Positions 9,501 to 17,268 are shown, numbered from the stretch's first letter. The stretch is 64,000 nucleotides of DNA from Symbiodinium natans (GCA_905221605.1 CAJNDS010002384.1:1-64000); one strand, 5' to 3'. Numbers and translations: made by a program. The notes: generated by a model not told the origin, from the letters alone.

Positions 9501-10880
9501 CTTCATCACACACGCAAGCCACTAAGTTGCCGTGCATGAAGAGTTTGGCCGCTCTGGATTGCCACCTTCTTTTGAATCCGACTAAACACCAGCAGCAAGC
9601 CTACGTAAGACTGGAACCCAAAGGTAATGATACGTACCTTTGCCATCCCAACAAGGGTGCAGCACACCATTCAAGAACAAGCCCCACCGTGCTCGCCGCA
9701 GAAATGGCTTAATCTTGAAGACTGCTTTGACGCGGCCATCCACCACACCTGCGACCGCGGCAGGAGTTTAGACTTAACAAAAACTCATCGCGACTAATAC
9801 TAATAGACACTGTGCGTGTACAATTCTATTGGCCCATTTGAGAAAAGAGTTAGTGCTTATCATCATTTGACTAAGAAATCAACAAAATCGCCAGGCCAGC
9901 ATTGTCGCAAGAACCAGGTTCAGATTCTCGAAATAAACCCTGATTGCAACAGCTGCCAAGTACCTTGTCCACTGTCCTCCGAATCTCGCACTGCGCTGAA
10001 CCCTTGCAGCACGGCGTAAAAGCCGTTTCCATCCTTGCCGGCCGTCTCCACCTTCCTGTGGCTTTTGAGCCTTTGGGGTTGGGATTGGCTTGGGCAAGTT
10101 GCGTCTTAGGATGGGGGAACCTATGATTAACCTCCTGCTATGGACACAGGCCTGTTGAGACTGTTGAGTAGTGTGCTCCTAGGAAAGATGAGAACATGCA
10201 CTTCAAGTCCAGCTTCCACTCCATGTCACGTACTTCTGCCACAGCGTCGCGGATGGCGGCAATGCATTCCTGCCAGCACTTGCAACAGTCTGCACCTTTG
10301 CAGTGATATGCGCTACCTGTGACTTGCGCATGCATGCTACACCCCTACTTCGCTGATTCGGCATGTTCCAGCACCCTCCTCACGAAGCAAACGGAAATAG
10401 GTGTCGAAGTAAGCATGTTTGGAGTTGTAGCTGCCGCAGATCTGGACGCTCGGCAGCTCCTGCTGTGGTGCTTGACGCTTTGTGTTCGGGAGGATTGGGT
10501 TGCATCGGAGTTCTCGGAGTTCTTGTGGGGATGGAACCGTTGGCAAGGAGATCCAGGAGACGTCGTGTGCGAAATCACGGTCTGTGCCCTGGGCTCGTGC
10601 GGACAACGAAAACATCTGCAGCAAGTTGTCGATGGTCTCAACTGACGTTGCTTCGTTCTGGTCTCCACTCTTGCTTTGAAACTTGGCCATGTAACTACAC
10701 GCAGGAAATCCTGCCATGCACTCGTGCGGCTGCAGTCTGCACAAGTTGCGCAGGAAGCGCCAGGCACTTGCCCAGAATTCTGACCTTCGCCTGCCAAGAG
10801 CTTCGACTAGTGCAGATTGCTCCCCCAGCAGCGGCGACTTGGCAAGCAGCCCAAAGAGCTGGGGCGCATTCCTGGGCTGG
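2935..10880 (-). CDS. ZNFX1-family superfamily 1 RNA helicase (multi-exon gene)
   Basis: This gene on the minus strand is spread over at least 15 short exons. Reading from high to low coordinates, the conserved parts of the NFX1-type zinc-finger helicase family (ZNFX1; UPF1-like SF1) appear in order. These are an N-terminal FDTYFRLLREE motif, MPFVEELVHCQ, Walker A GPPGTGKT, motif Ia LVLTYKNDALDAFLELC, a helical insert, VIGMTISGASIHSALL with Walker B LIEEAAE, LEPAVLAVLAPWVKHLIMIGD, QLPPMVKTYALK, FDVSMMERLI with GRMLSEI, LLAPYEAQ, and finally YQGLENDVVIVSLVRSN with VAQSRARCGLYFIGN. A cysteine/histidine-rich tail follows. The family are ATP-dependent RNA helicases acting in RNA surveillance or small-RNA and antiviral pathways. 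The initiator exon is not certain; the open frame at 11.0-12.3 kb is probably its N-terminal part. Assignment of the gene to the family is secure; the complete exon chain is not. Confidence 0.9.
4360..4492 (-). CDS. ZNFX1-like helicase exon: motif IV region
   Basis: Reading from an acceptor CTAG|G at 4493, this exon gives AGFFISQGYAPDKITLLAPY and then EAQVALIRRSLETHLS. It corresponds to the family segment in which a helix (LLKQGY) precedes the strand ITVLTPY and the Q-L-R helix of helicase core domain 2. The frame stays open about 90 bases beyond HLS without family similarity, so the donor probably lies near 4360-4375. Confidence 0.8.
4596..4890 (-). CDS. ZNFX1-like helicase exon: FDVSMMERLI segment
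   Basis: The exon reads HSFDVSMMERLIQNDLPSAE, LHAQGRMLSEISRLLKPIY, AHLSD and, further on, VFFWHCPHPE. This matches the family segment F-D-V-S-x-F-E-R-L, L-x-x-Q-x-R-M-x-P-E-I, Y-P-x-L-x-D and the N-V-F-F-W-x-H-x-H-P-E strand. The usual QRRM is AQGRM here. Exon limits are approximate; the frame closes at 4593. Confidence 0.85.
5008..5047 (-). CDS. ZNFX1-like helicase mini-exon: QLPPMVKTYALK (motif III region)
   Basis: After a TTAG acceptor at 5048, the minus strand reads QLPPMVKTYALKR. This is the family motif III segment that normally reads D-H-K-Q-L-R-P followed by V-x-x-Y-x-L. The HK of the motif is not visible in either flanking exon, so a further tiny exon or an unusual junction between this exon and the GD at 5162 is likely. 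The donor near 5008 is a guess. Confidence 0.6.
5162..5221 (-). CDS. ZNFX1-like helicase mini-exon: LEPAVLAVLAPWVKHLIMIGD
   Basis: From the CAG acceptor ending at 5222, the exon reads VLEPAVLAVLAP and WVKHLIMIGD. It is the direct continuation of Walker B (E-E-A-A-E|V-L-E-P). The intron 5499-5222 starts GT and ends AG, and joining leaves the frame exact. The exon is only about 60 bases. Confidence 0.8.
5500..5610 (-). CDS. ZNFX1-like helicase exon: Walker B (EEAAE)
   Basis: A 111-base exon of 37 codons reads from an ATAG|G acceptor at 5611 to a GT donor at 5499. It includes VIGMTISGASIHSALLAQLK and PDVVLIEEAAE. The first is the family segment preceding motif II, and EEAA is the DEAD-box-equivalent Walker B of UPF1-like helicases. 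Both acidic residues are present. No frame of 60 residues marks this exon; it is found only by its motif. Confidence 0.85.
5786..6332 (-). CDS. ZNFX1-like helicase exon: helical insert
   Basis: The long minus-strand frame contains an acidic start (VEVETKEEWHQIIQHMNEE), a proline-rich middle, then LHNLHELQRAELVKEQLLEQ, ADICFKVLEHALDGLEQ and HEDDL. The last part matches the helical 1B insert between motif Ia and Walker B, where family members show a long charged helix ahead of the VIGMT strand. It lies between the WDRLRRLL exon and the Walker B exon, as expected. The exact donor is unresolved (frame closes at 5781). Confidence 0.75.
6641..6875 (-). CDS. ZNFX1-like helicase exon: WDRLRRLLG segment
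   Basis: The minus strand reads DSAAEVDTLLKSVSWDRLRR, LLGPESWCAQKLRELETAAG and later EGIRQHVENELQESCLEG, up to a GT donor near 6641. The composition is clearly coding, with helical and amphipathic runs, though the frame lacks an early methionine. It falls between the motif Ia exon and the helical-insert exon, so it extends the insert domain. Position in the gene is inferred from order and strand. Confidence 0.65.
7048..7404 (-). CDS. ZNFX1-like helicase, probable insert exons
   Basis: The minus strand reads AWLVKLQEHAELKQRDAQCK then EGQPRAKQPKL, a charged helical stretch, after a CTAG near 7386. A second short stretch in another frame just below (PSLEAAVRSAQVKVQEAARL, about 7030-7112) also looks coding. 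Both sit where family members have the helical domain 1B. Limits are not determined. Confidence 0.45.
   Translation of the reverse strand: MLLLSGLGSGGQVSAEFLSFPMAWLVKLQEHAELKQRDAQCKEGQPRAKQPKLHTRLCSAAYKPKVGLQANSNDIKRCKSANPWIGVARRRGGDKRAFIGGGGEECPSQGAGGGPTVR
7410..7639 (-). CDS. ZNFX1-like helicase exon: second half of Walker A and motif Ia
   Basis: Starting at 7639 directly after an AG acceptor, the exon supplies TGKTLIGHKLVQLLTGN, completing GPPGTGKT, then WRVLVLTYKNDALDAFLELC (motif Ia). It continues SPEVARIGRGSAERARAKKL. The family usually has TNHALD at motif Ia; here it is KNDALD. The frame closes at 7407 and the donor is probably close to the RVAQ codons. Confidence 0.88.
7747..7894 (-). 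CDS. ZNFX1-like helicase exon: Q-motif and first half of Walker A
   Basis: This 148-base exon starts after TAG at 7895 and ends at 7747. It reads LEIDVTPRKPKGAPCHNNLE, then GQLKAIRHALQNRVALIQGP ending in GPP plus the first base of the next Gly codon. The pattern Q-x-x-A-(I/L)-x-x-A-L-x-x-x-x-A-L-I-Q-G-P-P-G is diagnostic for the family. Its donor is GC (7746-7745), and the 107-base intron ends in AG at 7640; joining restores GPPGTGKT exactly. Confidence 0.9.
7971..8081 (-). CDS. ZNFX1-like helicase, probable small exon
   Basis: After an ACCAG acceptor at 8082, the minus strand reads LSGEIEEAIRKGDDGDFAGT and then a serine-rich run, up to a stop at 7970-7968. The acidic, charged composition is protein-like and the exon lies between the MPFVEELVHC and Q-motif exons. 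No family motif is recognised in it. Confidence 0.45.
8720..9266 (-). CDS. ZNFX1-like helicase exons: pre-helicase domain
   Basis: Two exons are readable. The first gives ASPTYFRASEPILRRLQAAE and ends at a GT donor (9173). The second starts at 9076 after a 97-base GT-AG intron with ASMPFVEELVHCQ. The joined frame L-Q-A-A-E-E|A-S-M-P-F resembles the family segment Y-F-x-A-x-x-P-V-L-x-x-L-Q followed by (L/M)-P-F-x-x-x-(L/I)-V. Further minus-strand coding continues (KTVRAADHVDRSLIF, VYHIVGTTQM, HAWPVEARTATSV) to about 8750, with at least one more intron. Confidence 0.7.
9270..10135 (-). other. Gap within helicase gene, mostly intron-like
   Basis: Between the pre-helicase exons and the CIAAIRDAV exon no stretch has a recognised family motif. 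A short charged minus-strand frame near 9.88-10.10 kb could be a small exon. Nothing else is seen. Confidence 0.35.
10200..10330 (-). CDS. ZNFX1-like helicase exon after FRLLRE (IAAIRDAVAEV)
   Basis: The minus strand reads CIAAIRDAVAEVRDMEWKLD. In the family the FRLLRED motif is followed by a helix of the form V-x-P-L-R-x-x-(I/V)-x-x-(L/V); the I-R-D-A-V-A-E-V helix sits in that position. The length and both junctions are unresolved. Confidence 0.5.
10345..10880 (-). CDS. ZNFX1-like helicase exons: N-terminal domain with FRLLREE
   Basis: The minus strand opens near 10880 with APQLFGLLAKSPLLGEQSAL, VEALGRRRSEFWASAWRFLR and LQPHECMA, all helical. It continues through TIDNLLQMFSLSARAQ, SWISLPTVPSPQEL, NPILPNTKRQAP and AYFDTYFRLLREE. 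The last motif, with the SxLPT and L-x-x-N blocks before it, is the signature that opens the conserved part of ZNFX1 proteins (Y-L-D-T-H-F-R-L-L-R-E-D). A short intron near the CMAG/YMAK codons is possible. The upstream helical part resembles the armadillo-like N-terminus of the family, an inference from composition. Confidence 0.75.
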
Positions 10881-11041
10881 TTTGCTGGGACTTAGGTTTA
10901 CCCATAACAGGGTCAAAACAAACAGCAATGCAACTCAGAGGAGAAACATGCGAATGTGGGGGTTAGATTCTTGTATCCTTCCCCTTTTCAGACCCCGCAC
11001 TTCCCCTCCAGGGATCACATCCAAGTCTGCCAACCCTTGGA

Positions 11042-12292
11042 TTATCTAGGCATCCTCGCTCCCCCCAGGTGCTTGAAGAGACCCCAAGTCAGAATGCAAC
11101 CTCCCAGAAGCTGTACTTGAAGGTCCGATTCTCCGCCGAGATTCGGCTCCTGTGAAAGCGCATTAGCCAGGTTGACCAGGAGACGGACAATGCGGGTCAG
11201 CGACCACTCATCGCCAAGAGAGCCGATTGATTGGACGCTGTCCCCATTGTTGCGACTACTGTTTGCCAGCACCATCTTGGCGGTCCAGGGGCACAAAGGG
11301 ATGAGGCGCGTTTTGACAACAAAACGCTCACCTGTCTGACGCTGGAAGGCATGCAGCCTCTTGCCGAGATTCTGGTCCGCGAAGTACGTCTTTCCGGAAA
11401 ACTTGACTGTGTCAATTACCAATAGGCCTTGCCTGGCTCGCTCGAGTTGCGTTTGGCCAAAGTCCATCTCTGTCGACCGCTTCGCTACCGGACGCGCTGC
11501 CTGTGCAGTGGTCTGGCGCTGTCTGTGAGAAGCACCTGCAAATGTCAGCTGGTTGATAGGCATCATTCTGGACTCTGCAAATTCACACTGCGCCCAGCCA
11601 CGGTAAAATCCATCATCTTTGTTGCCCAAGCTGGCATTGACAATGTGGGACAGCGTCTTTCTTGCTTGCTCTGCATCCGGATGCACCGTGGATTGCTGTC
11701 CTCCCCCTGTCAGACGCTCTTCTTGGCACAGGCTATGAATGAAAGCAGCTGTGCCCTTGCAAAGAGGACGCTTTCTGACCTGGACCTCACCCCTGAAACT
11801 TGGCTGCCCCTGTCTTTGCGAAGCCTCAAAGTCTTTCAGGACGCGCAGCCTACGATTGTTCAGCGAGCGCCATCTCCCCCTCCACTTGCAAACGTTCAGC
11901 TGCAAGCTGTCAGTAGTGGCGGCCAAGATGTTACCCCTCAGCAGGTCCCCTCGCAGCTTTTCCAAGGAGCTGCCATCTCCAAAGTGGTCACTGACTTCAG
12001 CATGTGTGTAGTAGATATCTTCTATGAGCATCTTGTCAACGTCGTATGGGCTCGCGTCCAAATCGTTCTCACTCACAATTAGATCAGCATAGTAACGCTC
12101 TGCACAGAAGGCCTTCAGAGAAAATCGCAGCTCCCTCTCAACACTGTCACGCTTGCCTTCTACTGCACCAGCGTCGTCGGGCGGCACAGGGGCTGGCGAG
12201 ATACCAGGGCTTGCAACGGAATCTGCTGCAGGTGCCGCCAACGTTCGCCACTTCTCATTTTTCATTGCGTGTTGCAGCTGGTCCTGGTGCAT
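11042..12292 (-). CDS. Long open frame, probable 5' exon of the ZNFX1-like gene
   Basis: This is the longest frame in the window (416 residues). It starts at an ATG with MHQDQLQHAMKNEKW, has an early Pro/Ala-rich linker, then charged helices (LRFSLKAFCAERYYADLIV, DKMLIEDIYYTHAEV, SSLEKLRGDLLRGNI) and ends with EWSLTRIVRLLVNLANALSQ. I recognise no domain. It lies about 160 bases upstream of the helicase N-terminal exons on the same strand, and its last helices read smoothly into their helical repeats, so I infer that it belongs to the same gene. Some inner parts (Gln/Arg-rich stretches) may be unspliced introns that happen to be open. It could also be a separate gene. Confidence 0.55.
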   Translation of the reverse strand: MHQDQLQHAMKNEKWRTLAAPAADSVASPGISPAPVPPDDAGAVEGKRDSVERELRFSLKAFCAERYYADLIVSENDLDASPYDVDKMLIEDIYYTHAEVSDHFGDGSSLEKLRGDLLRGNILAATTDSLQLNVCKWRGRWRSLNNRRLRVLKDFEASQRQGQPSFRGEVQVRKRPLCKGTAAFIHSLCQEERLTGGGQQSTVHPDAEQARKTLSHIVNASLGNKDDGFYRGWAQCEFAESRMMPINQLTFAGASHRQRQTTAQAARPVAKRSTEMDFGQTQLERARQGLLVIDTVKFSGKTYFADQNLGKRLHAFQRQTGERFVVKTRLIPLCPWTAKMVLANSSRNNGDSVQSIGSLGDEWSLTRIVRLLVNLANALSQEPNLGGESDLQVQLLGGCILTWGLFKHLGGARMPR

Positions 12293-12520
12293 TCTGACAT
12301 CGCTACAATGAACAGCTTACATGTGGGGAGAAGCAACTTGAATGTAGGATGCGAGATGCGCAAGATGTTCTAGGGAGGGACCCTGTAGCTTACAGCGGTT
12401 TACTCTGCGAAACCCAAGGCACCAGGGCTGCTGACCAGGCTGCTGCGCACGAGGAGGCCTCTCAAAAGAAGCAACATTAACATGTCAATTGCAACGTGGG
12501 ATGTTCTGCCTGAAACTAAC

Positions 12521-12576
12521 AGTCCTTAATAGGGATTAGAATAGGGGGTACTCTAATCCCTACTAAGGAAGGAGTA
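12521..12576. repeat. Foldback element, CCTTAATAGGGATTA core
   Basis: The left arm AGTCCTTAATAGGGATTAGA pairs with the right arm CTCTAATCCCTACTAAGGA. The total is about 55 bases. The same core with longer arms is at 30779-30863, which shows this is a dispersed element and not a chance hairpin. Confidence 0.65.
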
Positions 12577-12894
12577 CATCCGAAGTTGCAACTGTGCTCA
12601 GCAACACCCCGCTTCAACGTGGGATCGGCAGCTTTTGTCGAGACAGTACTAGTTCACCACAGCTGTGGCGGCAAACCCTGGAATCCACAACGCCAGTGAG
12701 TCAGATTTTCAGTTGATGCCCGACTTTCGAGGTGTGGGACGGCCCCTGTCTCAATGGGATGGCCGACTAAGCAAATTTGCAGCGGCACACTTGCCGAACA
12801 GTTCTTTCGCGCTGACAAGCTGGCATGGTTCCTGCGTTCGAGAATTGTGTTATCTGCTAGGTCTAATGGTTTGGTTCAAAGATGAGCACACGGG

Positions 12895-13204
12895 CTAAAT
12901 GGTGAAAGTGCTCGCAAATTGCGAAACTGTGAACATTTGTACAAACTCAGCTTCTTTCAGCAGCCAGGCTAAGGAATCAGCATCCGGTACATGTGTCTTT
13001 GACGGCCTCGAATTTGGCCAGTTGCAGCTGGTTCGAGGCAGTGTCGGGGACGCAGTCATGCATGAGCCGCCTGTGCCGACCCTCACGCAATATCACGCCG
13101 GAACTCTGCTCACAGACGGGGCCCCACAGAGAGCAACTAGAAAACCTTTTGCCGCGCAGCCAATGTACTTCGGGGCTTTTGTCAGTGTCAAGTAGCGCAC
13201 CCAC
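12895..13204 (-). CDS. Unrecognised minus-strand exon(s)
   Basis: Two overlapping minus frames look coding in succession. At the high end is CSLWGPVCEQSSGVILREGR, then a different frame gives DADSLAWLLKEAEFVQMFTV. An intron with a phase change probably separates them, near 13000. No family is recognised. This lies between the cold-shock-like exon and the 416-residue frame and could be a part of either gene. Confidence 0.4.
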
Positions 13205-13438
13205 CGATCACAGATATCCTAGTCAGCGCATACTTTACTCTCCCTGGCTACCATGTTGCGCTTCGACTCTCGCTCTCGCAGAAAGATCAGAAAGCCGGGG
13301 CGCTTCAAAGATTGGGTTTGGGGCCATGTGACCGAGCTACAGCCTGTCTTTCTCCTGCAGAAAGCTGTGAGCCTCCACTTCTCCAGCTGCTTCAAAGCCT
13401 CCAGTTGCCTGTCCTTTCTGCCAGCAAAGCGGACAACC

Positions 13439-13830
13439 TCAACCTCCGCAGAAAGCAACATGAATTTGCACTGATTTGAAACAGCAGGAAAGAAGCAATC
13501 GTGCCTGCCGCACGATGCACTGCTGCCAAGCAGCGGAGGTGGCTCCTTTATTCCAATCCCGCGCCCAGCAGCGCACGAGATCGCCTCGCCGAATGCCAAG
13601 TCCACCATGCCTCGCCACCCGATCCAGCCGGAAGTGGATGTCCTCAGCGCAAGTCGGCTTCGCGAGGCTTGTGAACGGTGGAAGTGTAAGCCGAGATGCA
13701 GATTTGCAGTCGGGTATGGAAATGAAGCCATATTCACCTGACGCCGGCGTTGCATTTCCCTTGTCCCATAGGAACGTAAACCCGAATGTGCCGCAGTGAT
13801 ATTCGGCAAGTGAGGACACGCCACATGGGC
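13439..13830 (-). CDS. Probable cold-shock-like (CSD/OB-fold) exon
   Basis: The minus strand reads SLAEYHCGTFGFTFLWDKGN, then SGEYGFISIP, then CAEDIHFRLDRVARHGGLGI followed by RRGDLVRCWARDWNKGATSA. The order G-F-I, then E-D-I-H-F near RNP2 (consensus D-V-F-F-H), then a GD-V strand and a K-G-x-x-x-A end is that of a cold-shock domain, which binds single-stranded RNA or DNA. A 20-residue insertion separates the first strands. Full-length gene limits are not visible; upstream exons may lie to 13914. The domain call rests on pattern only. Confidence 0.5.
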
Positions 13831-14161
13831 CAGCATGAATTCTTCAAAGACGTTTTTGGTGCAATGTGTGCTGAAACAGGTTGTTCGGCTCTCATTCGTT
13901 GTTGAGTCATCCACACGCTAGACGTGCATTATATCAGAGGCGATAACTCCAGCTGACTCTGCCTTTGAAATGACGATTGTAATGTGGGCCCTCCCACAGC
14001 CCTCAGCTGCACGCGCTCAGACAAAGCACACTGAAATCTTGCAGTGCACGAGGCATTGAAGCCACCTGATGATCTCCACTGCTGTGGTTCCTTGCCTCGG
14101 GCTCACGGCCCTTTGCTTGGCTGATGGTTCTTTTTTCGTATTCTTTTCGTATCTTTTTTGG

Positions 14162-14245
14162 GTTTAGGGTCGAGGGAGGGTTTAGGGTTTTAACCCTAAA
14201 CCCTAAATCTAAATCCTAAACCCCTAAAACACTAAACCTGAAACC
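14162..14245. repeat. Head-to-head telomere-like arrays (TTTAGGG meets CCCTAAA)
   Basis: GGTTTAGGG and TTTAGGG copies run to about 14190 and are followed at once by CCCTAAACCCTAAAT and further CCTAAAC copies to 14240. The two halves are in opposite orientation with a TTTTAACCC junction near 14188. This forms a telomere-like palindrome. Confidence 0.8.
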
Positions 14246-14249
14246 ATAC

Positions 14250-14281
14250 CCCCCCCCCCCTCCCCCCCCAAAAAAAAAATT
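14250..14281. repeat. Poly-C tract followed by poly-A
   Basis: A run of C (10 then 8, broken by one T) is followed by nine A. It directly follows the inverted telomere-like array. No gene is seen from 13920 to 14830 apart from these repeats. Confidence 0.8.
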
Positions 14282-14834
14282 TGCGAGAAAAAAGCCTGGA
14301 CCCGCTTTGCTTTCGCAACAGCAGGCTGCTGCGGCTATCTGTGACTTGCGCCCTGAACTGCGCAGCGCACCAAACCTCCATCACTGCTCCCAACCCGCCT
14401 GCGTACGCCAATGTCCGGGCTTAGGCGAGTGAGGATACGGAATCGGTGGCCCATTCAGTCAACAACTTGAAGAGAGCAGTTGCCCGTTTCGGCGAGTGAT
14501 GTTGCGTGATTGCGACCCCTGCAAGAGCAATCGTTTTAACAAAGCTGCGATGCTGCTCTAGTGGTTTTCGTTCTCCTCCCGCCCCAAATCCTTGACCCTT
14601 GACAGCACCGCTTCAGAAGTCATTGGATTAAACAAAGAGAGGCATCCTCAAGAAACTGCATTCAGAAATTGAGGGCACCCTCAGATTGCCGAGGAGGTTT
14701 TTCCACAACATGGGCCTCATAATGTCGTGTGATGTCGTGTAGTGTGCGCGACGCGCAGGTTCAGCAAGTCGGGCATTGCCAGAGCAACACGACCATCGAC
14801 TTGGAGAAAACATGTGCATCCACATGGTTGAGGT

Positions 14835-15230
14835 TCAGTTGATGTGAATGGTGAGCTGCTGTTGATGTGAGCCCGCGAGGCCTTCCTCCACCACCTTTGC
14901 GACTTTGCCGACTTTGCTCTCACCTCGAGAGGTCCAAGTATATCCAAGGATCACACGATCAGACATGCAAGAAGCGGTCTCTGTGTGCCTGCCATCTTCT
15001 CGCACTTGCCCCAGTACTGGCCAGCAGGGTTTCCCGTGTCCAGCAGCACATCGGCTCGCGAAATTGCGGCTAAATGCTCGCATGCTATTGTCCACAAGTT
15101 CGTGCGTCTCTGCTCCTGCGGGTCTGAGAAGCAGAAGCTTGATGTCTTGATTTGGTGCCGATCGATACCGACTTAGTGGAGTACAGTGAGTGTAACATGG
15201 AGCAACCAGCAATGTGGCCATGTCCTTTCC
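14835..15230 (-). CDS. Possible unrecognised exon(s)
   Basis: Minus-strand frames here have protein-like stretches, for example ISRADVLLDTGNPAGQYWGK and ESKVGKVAKVVEEGLAG, but the frames alternate and the plus strand is also open. No family is recognised. Confidence 0.3.
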   Translation of the reverse strand, partial: GKDMATLLVAPCYTHCTPLSRYRSAPNQDIKLLLLRPAGAETHELVDNSMRAFSRNFASRCAAGHGKPCWPVLGQVREDGRHTETASCMSDRVILGYTWTSRGESKVGKVAKVVEEGLAGSHQQQLTIHIN

Positions 15231-15646
15231 ACCGTAGATATTGTATGTACCTGATCCTCCAGCCCCCTCCCACATGCCCTTCCATGAGCAAGAGGGTCCA
15301 AGCATCAGTTGTGCACATCCCGACGCCGGCAAAAAAACAACTGTCAAACTCACTACGTCTGACATCATCTGGTCAGGCATGACCCTGCAGCCTAACACAT
15401 CGCTACATGTAGACTGCATTCTAGATTCACACGCGCAGCCATTGATTCGAAGTTAATGGTGCTGACATGTTCTAGTTTGCCCATCGACTAAAGCCCTTGA
15501 TGGTGGGCTCTGCTGTCCAAATGCTGATTTTGATGTCTGCTGAAGCTTCAGCGTTGCTTAGTCTCGCAACGCACGAGGCGTTCTGCGAAGTGAGCGCTGA
15601 CCAACCCAGAAGTCGGAAGTACGCCGTGATCTAAAATTGGGTACAG

Positions 15647-15865
15647 CTAAGTTCTTGGATCATGCGCCCGAACTCCGGCAAGAGACAATAACCGCAAAGC
15701 ATCCGCAGGCTTGCACAAGCTCGCAAGCCAAAAGAGTAACTGAGTGACGTTGCAGCGGAGCGGATGTGGCATGCACGAAGCAACAGTGTCTGAGCAAGAA
15801 TTCAAAACTGCCACAGGAGCCATTGAAAGCTCAACTGGGACAGAGTCTGCCACCATGGCTTGCAT
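15647..15865 (-). CDS. Possible unrecognised exon
   Basis: A 72-residue minus frame contains ELSMAPVAVLNSCSDTVASC and TQLLFWLASLCKPADALRLL, a plausible helical segment. No motif is recognised. The 600 bases on either side hold nothing clearer. Confidence 0.3.
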   Translation of the reverse strand: MQAMVADSVPVELSMAPVAVLNSCSDTVASCMPHPLRCNVTQLLFWLASLCKPADALRLLSLAGVRAHDPRT

Positions 15866-16294
15866 GTCTTTGGTGTAAAGCCGGTGGCAATTACAGCCCC
15901 CCGGAACCTAACATGCGAACGTCTCAAGTTCACAAGTCCAGTCGCAGGGCCTTACAGCACCGAAAGGAGGAGCAGTTGCACCAAAGCCTGCCTAAAAGCG
16001 CCAAGACCATCAGAGTCCCTTGAGGGCCACGGCCGCGCCCGTTACGCGGCAACGTCGTCATTGCCTCACTCGGCACCACATGCAAGATCTATTAGAGTCT
16101 ATCATCTTTCAGCGCATCCTGCCTGTGACGGCTCGTGAAGGGCTTATGGCATCCTGCAACATGCGTCAACGCCAAGTGCGGTGAGTAAAAGGTCACCATA
16201 TTTTACCATGCCATACATGCTGCCGCACAAGCAAACATCCATTGTCTGAGCATCATTTGTGACTGGTCAGTGCCTTGGCTCGCTTTGCAAGCAG

Positions 16295-16524
16295 TCACGA
16301 AGGTTTCCCCTTCGTTTCCACCAGTGTTACACCATTCTCAAATGGGTGGCGTATGCCAGCATGGAGAAGCCCTGAGCCTGGGTGACGGCTCTTGAAAAGC
16401 TGTACAAACCGCACGAAGGCGGGAGCGTCATAGTCCTGCCAACCATGTAGACGCTGTATGCTTGTTCCTGCAAGACTCTCGGTGTGATGAGCTTCTGCAC
16501 GCCAAGACACTTGAAGTCATGCAC
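16295..16524 (-). CDS. Unrecognised minus-strand exon
   Basis: The frame reads IQRLHGWQDYDAPAFVRFVQ, LFKSRHPGSGLLHAGIRHPF and ENGVTLVETKG. The composition is convincingly protein-like and there is no competing frame. No family is recognised. It is the last exon of this cluster before a 1-kb gap. Confidence 0.5.
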
Positions 16525-17024
16525 TCATTTTCAAGCTGTCAAGGCAACTTACTTCAAGACAAATGCTCCTCCCATAAGGGATCCGACGGCGAAGAAGGCG
16601 TTTAGCCTTGCAGATCGGTAGTCAAGAATTTCGACCAGCCGTTATAATCTACCTCCCAAGACAGCTTCGGTTCGCACCTTCGCTCTGGTCTCCATGAGGT
16701 AGGTTGCCACGAAGGCGCGACGGCGAAGCAAGTAACTCCTGAGGAAGGCTTCGACGGTTGTCTAGGTGTACTTCAGCGAGAACAATCCGACCAGCAGTAC
16801 TCGTACTGTAGCTGGAGTTGTGGAGACATGTTATGCTGGCTGGCCCTTTGAGTCACGGCTTGTGCAGTATGTGGGCCATTCTCAACCAAGCTCGGCACGG
16901 TGTGAAGGTACGAAACTGAGCATGTGCATCCAGCGTCAAGCAGGTCACTGCCTCAACGCGTGTTCTCAAGTCTTGCACAAATGCATGGCTGGGAACGCTA
17001 CTGCGCTCTCTGCCGCATTCCTGT

Positions 17025-17252
17025 TCATAGTGACAGAACGTAGCACAGCGGCATAACCCAACTCTTCCCCCACGCGCTGAATTTCTTTCCGGAGCCTGGC
17101 ACCGAGAGGTGTCGGTATGCTACAGCAAGTAGCGGCAGCAGCTTGAGTCTGGGCCTACTGATGTCCACGGCGTTTGTGTCAATCCGAATCCGAATGCGAT
17201 TCTCAGCCTTGGCTTTCACAATGCCCAAAGTGATGCAAAGTGCAAAGTGCAT
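17025..17252 (-). CDS. Unrecognised exon
   Basis: The frame gives HFALCITLGIVKAKAENRIR, IRIDTNAVDISRPRLKLLPL and LAVAYRHLS. The alternating hydrophobic and charged strands look like a folded beta-rich domain. No family is recognised. It lies in series with the exons at 17.3 and 17.8 kb and may belong to the same gene. Confidence 0.5.
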   Translation of the reverse strand: MHFALCITLGIVKAKAENRIRIRIDTNAVDISRPRLKLLPLLAVAYRHLSVPGSGKKFSAWGKSWVMPLCYVLSL

Positions 17253-17268
17253 GCGTCCATGCTACCGC

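Noticed and set aside
10363-11049. 228-codon plus-strand frame opposite the helicase N-terminus
   Set aside because: The minus strand carries the family motif FRLLREE over the same bases; the plus frame is its shadow.
11429-12082. 217-codon plus-strand frame opposite the 416-residue frame
   Set aside because: The minus frame is longer, has better composition and follows the direction of all neighbouring exons.
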